Source of the DNA: Pelagibacteraceae bacterium
GTDB lineage: Bacteria > Pseudomonadota > Alphaproteobacteria > Pelagibacterales > Pelagibacteraceae
DNA length: 24,131 nucleotides
Direction: 5' to 3'
Assembly: GCA_008638025.1 (NCBI GenBank)
Contig: VTPF01000001.1
Span: 1 to 24,131, forward strand
The notes under the pieces were generated by a model. It saw only the letters and a list, made by a program, of their open reading frames with translations, had not been told where the DNA came from and searched no databases. This document shows, one piece after another, positions 17,379 through 24,131 of the stretch. The position numbers and the translations under genes are program-made. The stretch's first letter is position 1. Every line of letters starts with the position of its first letter.

Positions 17379-17882
17379 ATGAATAATACGGTTGTTTTAA
17401 CGGGCATGATGGGTTGCGGTAAAAGCTCTATAGGTAAGGAGCTTGCTAATCAATTAGAACTTAAATTCATAGATACAGACCTTGAAATTGAAAAAAAAAT
17501 TAATGCAAAAATTGAAGATATATTTAAAATTAAAGGAGAAAATTTTTTTAGAAAAATAGAAGAAGAAATATGCGTTAATTTAATAGATGGTGAGCCAAAA
17601 GTAATCTCTTTGGGTGGCGGTGCTTTTTTAAATGACAGAATACGTAAGCTAATTCTAAAAAAAACAATTTCTGTATGGATAGACGTAAATTATAAAACTA
17701 TTGCAAAAAGAATAAAATCATCAAAAAAAATAAGGCCTATGCTAAATTATGAAAAATTAGAAGATTCTGTTAAAAGCATCCTAAAAGAAAGAGCGGCTAT
17801 TTATAAATTAGCAACGATTAGAATTAATGCTAACGAGATGTCTAAAAAAAAAGTCGTCAATGAAATTAAAAAATATTTATGA
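17379..17882 (+). CDS. aroK: Shikimate kinase
   Basis: AroK phosphorylates shikimate at O3 in the chorismate pathway. The 167-residue length is typical. The P-loop is GMMGCGKSS (9-17), the shikimate- and metal-binding acids are D32 and D34 (IDTD), and the shikimate-binding GGGAF segment lies at about 78-82. The lid RPML segment and the RAAIY arginine are also present. The stop overlaps the aroB start (ATGA), so the two pathway genes are coupled, as in many proteobacteria. Confidence 0.95.
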   Translation: MNNTVVLTGMMGCGKSSIGKELANQLELKFIDTDLEIEKKINAKIEDIFKIKGENFFRKIEEEICVNLIDGEPKVISLGGGAFLNDRIRKLILKKTISVWIDVNYKTIAKRIKSSKKIRPMLNYEKLEDSVKSILKERAAIYKLATIRINANEMSKKKVVNEIKKYL

Positions 17883-18986
17883 AAATTTTAAAAAAAATTA
17901 CTATTTCGCTCAAAAATAGTTCTTATCCTATTTTAATAGGAGAAAATATTTTAAAAAATTTTAATCAACATTATTTACGATACTGTAAAAATTTTAATTA
18001 TCAGCAATAAAAAAATACCAAAAAAATATATTAATGAACTAAAAAAAACAATTTCAAAAAAAAATAAAAAATATATTTTGATGATACCAGCTGGAGAAAA
18101 AAATAAAAATTTGTTGACCATCAATACAATATTACAATTTTTAACTAAAAATAATTTTGATAGAAACGATACCGTTGTTGCGCTTGGAGGAGGTGTTGTG
18201 GGTGATATCGTTGGTTTTGCAGCAAGTATTTTTAAAAGAGGGATTAATTTTGTTCAGGTTCCCACTACCCTTCTTGCTCAAGTTGATTCTTCTGTGGGAG
18301 GAAAAACAGGAGTTAATAATAATTACGGTAAAAATTTAATTGGAACTTTTTATCATCCAAAATTTGTATTAATTGATATTAAGGTTTTATTTACTCTTCC
18401 CAAAAGAGAGATGATATCCGGCTTTGCTGAAGTTTTGAAATATTCTTTAATTATGAATAGAAAGTTCTTTTTTTGGCTTTGTAATTATGGAAATGAAATA
18501 ATTTCAAGGGTTAACAACCAGGCGCTACTTAAAGCAATTGAGATAAGCTGTAAAAGTAAATCTATTATTGTGGGTAAAGATGAAAAAGAAATTGGCTTAA
18601 GAGCTATTTTGAATTTTGGTCATACTCTTGGTCATGCTCTAGAATCTCATTTGAAATACTCATCAAAACTTAATCATGGAGAGGCAGTAATAGTCGGAAT
18701 GATGGCTGCTTGTAAAGTTTCTGTAAAACATGGTTTTTTAAAAAAAAATGATTTTTCAAAAATTAAAAATTTATATGATAAACTCGGATTAGAGGCGGAT
18801 ATAAAAAAGTATTTAAACTTGAGTCAGATTTCTAATTTTATAAATATAATGAAGAAGGATAAAAAAAACAGCTCTAATAATATAAACCTTATTTTGCTTG
18901 CAAAAATTGGAAAAGCTTTAATTTACAAAACTAAACTTGAAAAAACATTGATCCCTTTTATTAAAAAAGAATTAAAGAATGTCTGA
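17879..18986 (+). CDS. aroB: 3-dehydroquinate synthase, interrupted by an apparent frameshift
   Basis: AroB converts DAHP to 3-dehydroquinate with NAD and zinc. The frame from ATG 17879 reads MKILKKITISLKNSSYPILI and stops at TAA 18008-18010. The other frame carries KILIISNKKIPKKYINELKK and then the whole AroB body: GGGVVGDIVGF, PTTLLAQVDSSVGGKTGVN, GFAEVLKYS, FGHTLGHALE and NHGEAV (zinc ligands Glu, His, His). One base too many near 17984-17994 explains it. Dropping one A from the A5 run at 17987-17991 gives a continuous 368-residue protein of normal length. The two arms are therefore one gene, either a sequencing or assembly error or a real lesion. An internal ATG at 18078 would drop about 66 residues, including part of the NAD-binding domain. 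Confidence 0.88.
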
Positions 18987-20253
18987 AGATTTTTTAATAT
19001 CAATTTTAATTGTAATCAGCTTGCTTGTATTATCTGGTCTTTTATCAGGATCGGAAACATCCATAACCTCCGTATCAAAAAGCAAAATTCATAAATTAGC
19101 TATTAGAGGAGATAAAAAGGCTAAATTATTGTTAAAATTAATTGAAAAAAAAAACGATTTAATAAGCTCTCTTCTTATTGGTAACAATTTCGTTAATATT
19201 TTAGCATCTGTTTTAGCTACGGCTATTTTGATCAAATACTATGGGGACAAGGGTATCGTTTATTCAACAATCATAATGTCTCTTCTTATTGTAATTTTTT
19301 CTGAGGTATTGCCTAAAAACTATGCATTATTAAAGCCGGATAGATTTGCGCTAGCTTTAACGAAGTACTTATACTTTTTTTCTAAGTTAATCAGTCCAAT
19401 TATGATTTTTTTAAAATTTATTAATTGGTGTTTTTTTAAAATAATGAGAATTGAAACAGAAAATAAAATTACATCAAAATCTGCAAGGGAAGATATTAGA
19501 AATATAATTGATATGCATGAAGATGAGGGTCGCCTTTTAAAAGATGAGGGTGATATGCTTAATGCAATTTTAGATTTAAAAGAAATTACTGTGGAAAAAA
19601 TTATGACCCACAGAAAGAATATTTACTCCATAGACATGGATAACAATCAAGAATTTTTTTCTAAAATATCTCAAAGCTCATTTAGCAGAATTCCAGTCTG
19701 GAAAAATAATCCTAATAATATTCTTGGCTTGATCCATGCAAAAAATGTTCTTTCAAATGTGAATAAGGATGGGCAATTAGATATTTTTAAAATCAAAGAA
19801 AATTTAATAAAACCTTGGTTTATACCAGAAACAACAAAGGCAAAAGATCAGCTAAATGAATTTATTACAAGAAAAGAAAAATTAGCTTTTGTTGTTGATG
19901 AGTATGGGGAATTAATGGGATTGATTTCAATGGAAGATATTATTGAAGAAATAGTTGGCAATATATTTGATGAAAAAGATTTTTCGACAATAGGAATTAG
20001 AAAAATAGATAATAATATTTATAGAATAAGAGGCGACGTCAATATTAGAGACATAAATAGAGAATTGGATATTCAAATTCCTGAGCAAAACTCATCTACA
20101 ATTGCCGGATATATAATTCACCGAACAGAGTCTTTTCCAGATGTTGGTCAAATATTTTCTTTTGATAATATTCAATACGAAATTATAAATAAGAATAAAA
20201 ATCAAATTACTCAAATCAAGTTAACTATTCCAAAAAATAATTCTATTCATTAA
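18979..20253 (+). CDS. CorC/HlyC family membrane protein (DUF21, CBS, CorC_HlyC domains)
   Basis: The 424-residue protein has the three-part layout of CNNM/CorC-type transporters, which are linked to Mg2+ or Co2+ efflux. Residues 1-190 contain the DUF21 transmembrane domain, with four hydrophobic stretches near 5-25, 58-80, 88-108 and 130-155. A CBS pair follows at about 205-325 (segment RIPVWKNNPNNILGLIHAK, then AFVVDEYGELMGLISMEDI). The C-terminal CorC_HlyC domain begins after IFDEKDF near 335. The start overlaps the aroB end by eight bases, so it is in the aroK-aroB operon; the end overlaps bolA by 11 bases. Older databases may call it a haemolysin; that is not supported. Confidence 0.9.
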   Translation: MSEDFLISILIVISLLVLSGLLSGSETSITSVSKSKIHKLAIRGDKKAKLLLKLIEKKNDLISSLLIGNNFVNILASVLATAILIKYYGDKGIVYSTIIMSLLIVIFSEVLPKNYALLKPDRFALALTKYLYFFSKLISPIMIFLKFINWCFFKIMRIETENKITSKSAREDIRNIIDMHEDEGRLLKDEGDMLNAILDLKEITVEKIMTHRKNIYSIDMDNNQEFFSKISQSSFSRIPVWKNNPNNILGLIHAKNVLSNVNKDGQLDIFKIKENLIKPWFIPETTKAKDQLNEFITRKEKLAFVVDEYGELMGLISMEDIIEEIVGNIFDEKDFSTIGIRKIDNNIYRIRGDVNIRDINRELDIQIPEQNSSTIAGYIIHRTESFPDVGQIFSFDNIQYEIINKNKNQITQIKLTIPKNNSIH

Positions 20254-20506
20254 TTTGAATTTCTAAAGAGTGAATAAAATCATTAAGCTCTTTTTTTAAT
20301 TTTGAATAAATTTCTCTGTGTATCTGAACTCTGTTAAGATTTTTCATTTCCTTTTGAGAAATAATTAATTTAAAATGACTGTTGCCATTATTGGGTGATG
20401 ACTTATGATGTTGGTGAAAGTGAGAATTATTTATTACCTCAAGATTGTTAATACCTAATGAAGATTTAAGTTTTTCTTCAATGATAGGGGCAAGATTTTT
20501 TTCCAT
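20243..20506 (-). CDS. bolA: BolA family protein
   Basis: The product has 87 residues and the BolA fold pattern: an N-terminal helix, a loop with His (HFHQHHKSSPNNGNSHFKLIIS), and the C-terminal RVQIHREIY segment with ELNDFIHSLEIQ. BolA proteins pair with monothiol glutaredoxins to hold [2Fe-2S] clusters, and the R-x2-H-R segment carries the usual His ligand. The loop between strands is enriched in His. It is convergent with the CorC gene (11-base overlap) and divergent from the zinc/J-domain gene (38-base spacer), a neighbourhood also seen in other alphaproteobacteria. Confidence 0.88.
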   Translation of the reverse strand: MEKNLAPIIEEKLKSSLGINNLEVINNSHFHQHHKSSPNNGNSHFKLIISQKEMKNLNRVQIHREIYSKLKKELNDFIHSLEIQINE

Positions 20507-20544
20507 ATTTTTTTAATTTAATATAGTATCAATTTTTAAAAGTT

Positions 20545-21195
20545 ATGAAAAAAAATTGTGAAAAATATTTATGCAAAGAAAGAGCCTTTAAACAGGTTCT
20601 TATTAAAGACAAAAAAAATAATGAATATCATTGGTATTGTTTCGATCATTACGATGAGCATATTCAAAAACAAAAATTAGAATGTGATTGGGAAAATTGT
20701 AACAAAATTGGAGAATTTAAGGCTCCCAGTAAAAATGTTGATACTTTTTTATGGTTTTGTGAAGATCATATCAAAATTTACAATCAAAAATGGGATTTTT
20801 TTGACGGGATGACGCAAGCAGAAATAGAAAATTTTATGTATGATGATTTAACCTTTCATAAAAAAACTCAAAAATTTGGTAACCAAGATGCTTTTTTTCA
20901 AAAATTATGGAATAATGCAATTGAAGATGAGCTTCTTTTTTTTAATAAATTTAAAAACTCTACTGCTTATCGTGGTACCAAATATAACCAAACCCAAATC
21001 ATAGCATTAGAAAAAATGGAACTAAATACAGAAGTAAATTGGGGTGATATTAGGGCTCAATTCAAAAAACTTGTTAAAAAGTATCATCCTGATATTAATG
21101 CCGGAAACAAAAAATACGAAGAAAAACTAAAAGAGATTACGCTGGCCTATACTTTTTTAAACAACTCTATTAACAAAACCACAGAGGTTTCATGA
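20545..21195 (+). CDS. J-domain protein with two tandem CX4C...CX2H motifs
   Basis: The 216-residue protein ends in a J domain (about 160-213) with the HPD signature at 181-183 (KKYHPDINAG), which stimulates a DnaK-type Hsp70. The N-terminus carries two similar cysteine-histidine units. Unit 1 has C5, C10, C32, H35 with W30; unit 2 has C47, C52, C72, H75 with W70. Each could bind one zinc. Between them and the J domain is a W/F-rich helical region (WDFFDGMTQAEIENF). It belongs to the alphaproteobacterial J-protein that precedes cobS. Its stop overlaps the cobS start (ATGA), so the two are cotranslated. Confidence 0.85.
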   Translation: MKKNCEKYLCKERAFKQVLIKDKKNNEYHWYCFDHYDEHIQKQKLECDWENCNKIGEFKAPSKNVDTFLWFCEDHIKIYNQKWDFFDGMTQAEIENFMYDDLTFHKKTQKFGNQDAFFQKLWNNAIEDELLFFNKFKNSTAYRGTKYNQTQIIALEKMELNTEVNWGDIRAQFKKLVKKYHPDINAGNKKYEEKLKEITLAYTFLNNSINKTTEVS

Positions 21196-22190
21196 GCACT
21201 TCTAATACTTTTGAAAACAAACCAGATCTTAAAATTTCAGTTAAACAAATATTTGGTATAGATTCTGATTTGGAGGTAGAGGCTTTTTCAAAAAAAAATG
21301 AATATGTGCCCGATATAGATAATGCCTATATTTTTGACAAAGATACTACTCTCGCTATTCTAGCAGGATTTGCACACAACCGAAGAGTTTTGGTTCAGGG
21401 GTTTCATGGAACAGGAAAATCTACTCACATTGAACAAGTCGCAGCTAGATTAAATTGGCCATGTGTGCGAGTAAACCTAGATAGTCACATCAGTCGAATT
21501 GATTTAATTGGAAAAGATGCAATTGTAATTAAAGATAATAAACAAATTACAGAATTCAAAGAAGGAGTTCTTCCTTGGTCATTGCAAAATCCTGTTGCTT
21601 TAGTTTTTGATGAATACGATGCTGGTAGACCTGATGTAATGTTTGTAATTCAACGAGTCTTGGAAAGCGACGGAAAATTTACTCTATTAGATAAAAACAA
21701 AGTAATCAAACAACATAACTACTTCAGACTCTTTGCAACCACTAACACCATTGGTCTTGGCGATACAAGCGGTCTTTATCATGGAACGCAACAAATTAAC
21801 CAAGGTCAAATGGATCGCTGGAATATTGTTACTACCCTTAATTATTTAAATCCTGAAAAGGAGGAAGAAATAGTTTTATCTAAATGTAAATTTTTAAATA
21901 ATGTGGATGGAAAAAAATTAATTAACAACATGGTTAAAGTCGCAAACCTAACTAGAAAAGGTTTTGCCAATGGCGACATATCAACCGTAATGAGTCCGAG
22001 AACAGTAATCACTTGGTCAGAAAATTATAATATCTTTAAAAATTTAGCTCACTCATTTAAAGTTTCTTTTTTAAATAAATGCGATGAATTAGAGCGCTCA
22101 ATTGTTGCGGAGTACTATCAAAGGTGTTTTGGTCACGAAGTAAACTCCTCTTCTACTGAAAAATCAGTAGGAAAAACGAATGGAAGATAA
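21192..22190 (+). CDS. cobS: CobS-type AAA+ ATPase (aerobic cobaltochelatase subunit family)
   Basis: CobS is a MoxR-like AAA+ ATPase that forms a ring with CobT and drives CobN-catalysed cobalt insertion into hydrogenobyrinic a,c-diamide. The 332-residue length is normal. Walker A is GFHGTGKST (70-78), Walker B is ALVFDEYD (136-143), sensor 1 is N185 (FATTNT), and D208-R209 lie in the region of the arginine finger. It is translated by overlap with the J-domain gene upstream and overlaps cobT by 11 bases. No CobN or other cobalamin gene is in view, and SAR11 bacteria are generally thought unable to make B12, so the true client may differ from cobaltochelatase. Confidence 0.93.
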   Translation: MSTSNTFENKPDLKISVKQIFGIDSDLEVEAFSKKNEYVPDIDNAYIFDKDTTLAILAGFAHNRRVLVQGFHGTGKSTHIEQVAARLNWPCVRVNLDSHISRIDLIGKDAIVIKDNKQITEFKEGVLPWSLQNPVALVFDEYDAGRPDVMFVIQRVLESDGKFTLLDKNKVIKQHNYFRLFATTNTIGLGDTSGLYHGTQQINQGQMDRWNIVTTLNYLNPEKEEEIVLSKCKFLNNVDGKKLINNMVKVANLTRKGFANGDISTVMSPRTVITWSENYNIFKNLAHSFKVSFLNKCDELERSIVAEYYQRCFGHEVNSSSTEKSVGKTNGR

Positions 22191-23952
22191 GCAGGCAATA
22201 GAAAATTTTAAAAACGCAGTTTTTTCTACGGCTAAGGCTATAGCTAGAAAAACTATCTCTGTAGACGATCAGCAACAGGTCGCTAAAGTTCACGCTCCTA
22301 AAATAATATCCATTGATAATACCGACGAAGTACTAGAGGCAAGAGCAACTGCAGACTCGGAAGCTTTGCGAATTCGATATAATGACGAAAGTATTTCAAA
22401 AAAAAATGAGCCAAAAGGAAAAGTAAGCAAAAGTTTATATAAAATTGCAGAAAAAATAAGATACGAAAAAATAGGAGCTGACGAATATCAGGGTATTAAA
22501 AATAATTTTAACAATTTTTATAAAAAAAAAATTTTACATAGTGAAGTTCATTCTCAGAACTTTATTTCAGATGCTTTTGAAGCTTATTTGAGAAAAAATT
22601 TAATGAACCTAGAAATAGATGAAAATAAAAAACAAGATTTTAAACGCTGGGATGATTTGTTTGATAAAAAAATAGCTAATAAATTAAAAAATCTAAGCTC
22701 CTCTATAAGTAACCAAAAAGCTTATACTGAATTAGTTAATTCTATTATTAACGAACTCGAAATAAACGATCAAAAAACTGAGCCAGAAAATATTGAAAAT
22801 GAAAATGGCGAAGAAAATAACAGCGAAAATCAGAATCAACAACAGTCAATGGAGGAAGAAAACCAACCATCTAAAAGTCAAGAATTTGATATGGACAATA
22901 TTGTTCCTGAAATTGAATTTGACCCAAGCATGAATGATGAAGAAGCAATGCTTGAAGATAGTGATGATGAAAACATTCCAGAAGGACCAAGACAGCCACT
23001 CAAAGATGGAGATCCAAGAAAATATTCTATTTTCACCAATCAATTTGATAAAATTATTGATGCAAAAGAATTAATAACAGAAGATGAGATTAGAAAGTTA
23101 AGAAGCAACTTAGATATGCAATTATCAAGTTTACAAAATTTTATATCTCGTCTAGCTAATAAATTACAAAGAAAACTTCTTGCAAAACAAAACAGATCCT
23201 GGAGTTTTGATCTTGAGGAAGGAATTCTTGATGCATCAAAACTTCCTAGAGTAATAATAGATCCCTTTAACTCTCTTTCTTACAAAAAAGAAAAAGATAT
23301 AGAATTTAAAGACACGGTCGTCACCTTGCTTATAGATAATTCTGGATCTATGAGAGGAAGGCCCATTAGTATAGCAGCCATATGCGCAGATATTTTATCT
23401 AGAACTCTAGAAAGATGCTCTGTTAAAGTAGAAATTTTGGGCTTTACCACATTAAATTGGAAAGGTGGCAAAAGTAGAGAGCTTTGGATGAAAAATAAAA
23501 AAAACAATCCTGGCAGATTAAATGATCTATGTCATATTATTTATAAATCAGCCGATACTCCCTGGAGAAGAGCCAAAAACAATTTGGGTCTGATGTTAAA
23601 AGAGGGAATCTTAAAAGAAAATATAGATGGTGAGGCTATTTTATGGGCCCACAATAGATTAAAAAAAAGAAAAGAAGAAAGAAAAATTATTATGGTTATT
23701 TCTGATGGCGCCCCAGTAGACGATTCTACTTTGTCAGTTAATTCGGGTAATTACTTGGAACAACATTTAAAAAAAGTTGTTAAATGGATTGAGGATAGTA
23801 AGGATATTGAAATTAGTGCCATAGGAATCGGCCATGATGTTTCTAATTACTATAAACAAGCAATTAAAATAGCTGATGTTCAAGAGTTGGGCGATGCAAT
23901 GGTTGATAGACTAGTTGAATTGTTTTCAGCTGATAGAAGGGTTCTTAACTGA
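22180..23952 (+). CDS. cobT: CobT-type VWA protein (aerobic cobaltochelatase subunit family)
   Basis: CobT binds the CobS AAA+ ring. The 590-residue protein has an N-terminal domain (1-195), a long acidic linker at about 200-275 rich in Glu, Asp, Asn and Gln, a helical stretch (290-340) and a C-terminal VWA domain from about 378. The metal-ion-dependent adhesion site is intact: DNSGS at 386-390, the threonines of GFTT at 421-424, and D509 (ISDGAPVDD). Such Mg2+ sites bind an acidic residue of a partner, here expected in CobN or another client. Length and domain order match CobT of alphaproteobacteria. The 3' end overlaps the last 27 bases of a convergent membrane-protein gene. Confidence 0.93.
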   Translation: MEDKQAIENFKNAVFSTAKAIARKTISVDDQQQVAKVHAPKIISIDNTDEVLEARATADSEALRIRYNDESISKKNEPKGKVSKSLYKIAEKIRYEKIGADEYQGIKNNFNNFYKKKILHSEVHSQNFISDAFEAYLRKNLMNLEIDENKKQDFKRWDDLFDKKIANKLKNLSSSISNQKAYTELVNSIINELEINDQKTEPENIENENGEENNSENQNQQQSMEEENQPSKSQEFDMDNIVPEIEFDPSMNDEEAMLEDSDDENIPEGPRQPLKDGDPRKYSIFTNQFDKIIDAKELITEDEIRKLRSNLDMQLSSLQNFISRLANKLQRKLLAKQNRSWSFDLEEGILDASKLPRVIIDPFNSLSYKKEKDIEFKDTVVTLLIDNSGSMRGRPISIAAICADILSRTLERCSVKVEILGFTTLNWKGGKSRELWMKNKKNNPGRLNDLCHIIYKSADTPWRRAKNNLGLMLKEGILKENIDGEAILWAHNRLKKRKEERKIIMVISDGAPVDDSTLSVNSGNYLEQHLKKVVKWIEDSKDIEISAIGIGHDVSNYYKQAIKIADVQELGDAMVDRLVELFSADRRVLN

Positions 23953-24131
23953 TAACAAATTAGCTATTATAATCCTAAATGGAATTAACATTGTTATAGC
24001 CATTAACATTTTTACGCAAAAATCTCCCAGTCCTAGAGTAATCCAAGGAATATCCGTGCCATAAAAAGCTATAAAAAAGAATAAAGCAGTATCAGTAATA
24101 GATGAAAAAAGAGATGAAACAAAAGGAGGAA
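23926..24131 (-). CDS. Queuosine precursor transporter-like protein (VUT/YhhQ family), 3' part
   Basis: The minus-strand frame is open from the window edge to a TGA at 23926-23928, giving the last 67 residues of a protein. The peptide has [20 protein letters not shown], two hydrophobic stretches and the [19 protein letters not shown] segment, with the Asp-Thr and Lys placed as in the VUT/YhhQ family, which imports queuosine precursors. The 5' part lies outside the window. Its C-terminal codons overlap cobT by 27 bases. The family call rests on this short segment, so some other multi-pass transporter is possible. Confidence 0.65.
   Translation of the reverse strand, partial: PPFVSSLFSSITDTALFFFIAFYGTDIPWITLGLGDFCVKMLMAITMLIPFRIIIANLLSVKNPSIS

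Noticed and set aside
18008..18077. Treating aroB as a short gene starting at ATG 18078 plus an unrelated 43-codon ORF
   Set aside because: The bases before 18078 translate into the expected AroB N-terminal segment in the same frame back to about 17987, and the 17879 frame supplies the true start with the normal aroK overlap.

Overview
The window is a very AT-rich, tightly packed bacterial chromosome segment. Gene content and order point to an alphaproteobacterium of the SAR11 clade (Pelagibacterales). The evidence is the AAA/AGA/ATT-dominated codon use, intergenic gaps mostly under 100 bases with many overlaps, and alphaproteobacterial neighbourhoods: prfA-prmC-DUF4167, argJ-mutT-DUF1178 beside secA, and a BolA / J-protein / CobS / CobT cluster. 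I see no phage genes, insertion sequences, CRISPR arrays, tRNAs or rRNAs. This is core genome with a few oddities.

Layout. Bases 1-305 hold no convincing complete gene. They contain a terminator-like hairpin, then a -10-like box, a run of strong hairpins and an intrinsic-terminator-like hairpin with a U-tract, which I read as a candidate small RNA. Next comes an anchored M23 murein peptidase (+). It converges on a minus-strand block of lysC, ispG, prfA, prmC and a DUF4167 gene. ubiG (+) diverges from lysC and converges on a minus-strand block of argJ, a MutT-type Nudix gene and a DUF1178 gene. secA (+) diverges from argJ and overlaps tail to tail with accA (-). accA diverges from a malate synthase G gene (+). 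That gene converges on a 595-residue exported protein of unknown function (-), preceded by an overlooked 50-codon single-TM ORF. aroK, aroB and a CorC/HlyC-type gene (+) follow as an overlapping operon, and aroB carries an apparent one-base frameshift. bolA (-) converges on the CorC gene and diverges from an overlapping operon of a zinc-finger/J-domain protein, cobS and cobT (+). The window ends inside a minus-strand queuosine-precursor-transporter-like (VUT family) gene that overlaps cobT.

Functions. The set spans cell-wall turnover, translation termination (RF1 and its methylase), isoprenoid (IspG) and ubiquinone (UbiG) synthesis, aspartate-family and arginine biosynthesis, shikimate pathway (AroK, AroB), fatty-acid initiation (AccA), protein export (SecA) and glyoxylate use (malate synthase).

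The items most worth a second look are: the J-protein/CobS/CobT operon, which has no CobN in view and whose J-protein carries two tandem CX4C...CX2H motifs; the transmembrane tail on AccA; the structured RNA candidate near the start; the aroB frameshift; the small membrane ORF before the 595-residue protein; and the lack of a recognisable glycine riboswitch before malate synthase.
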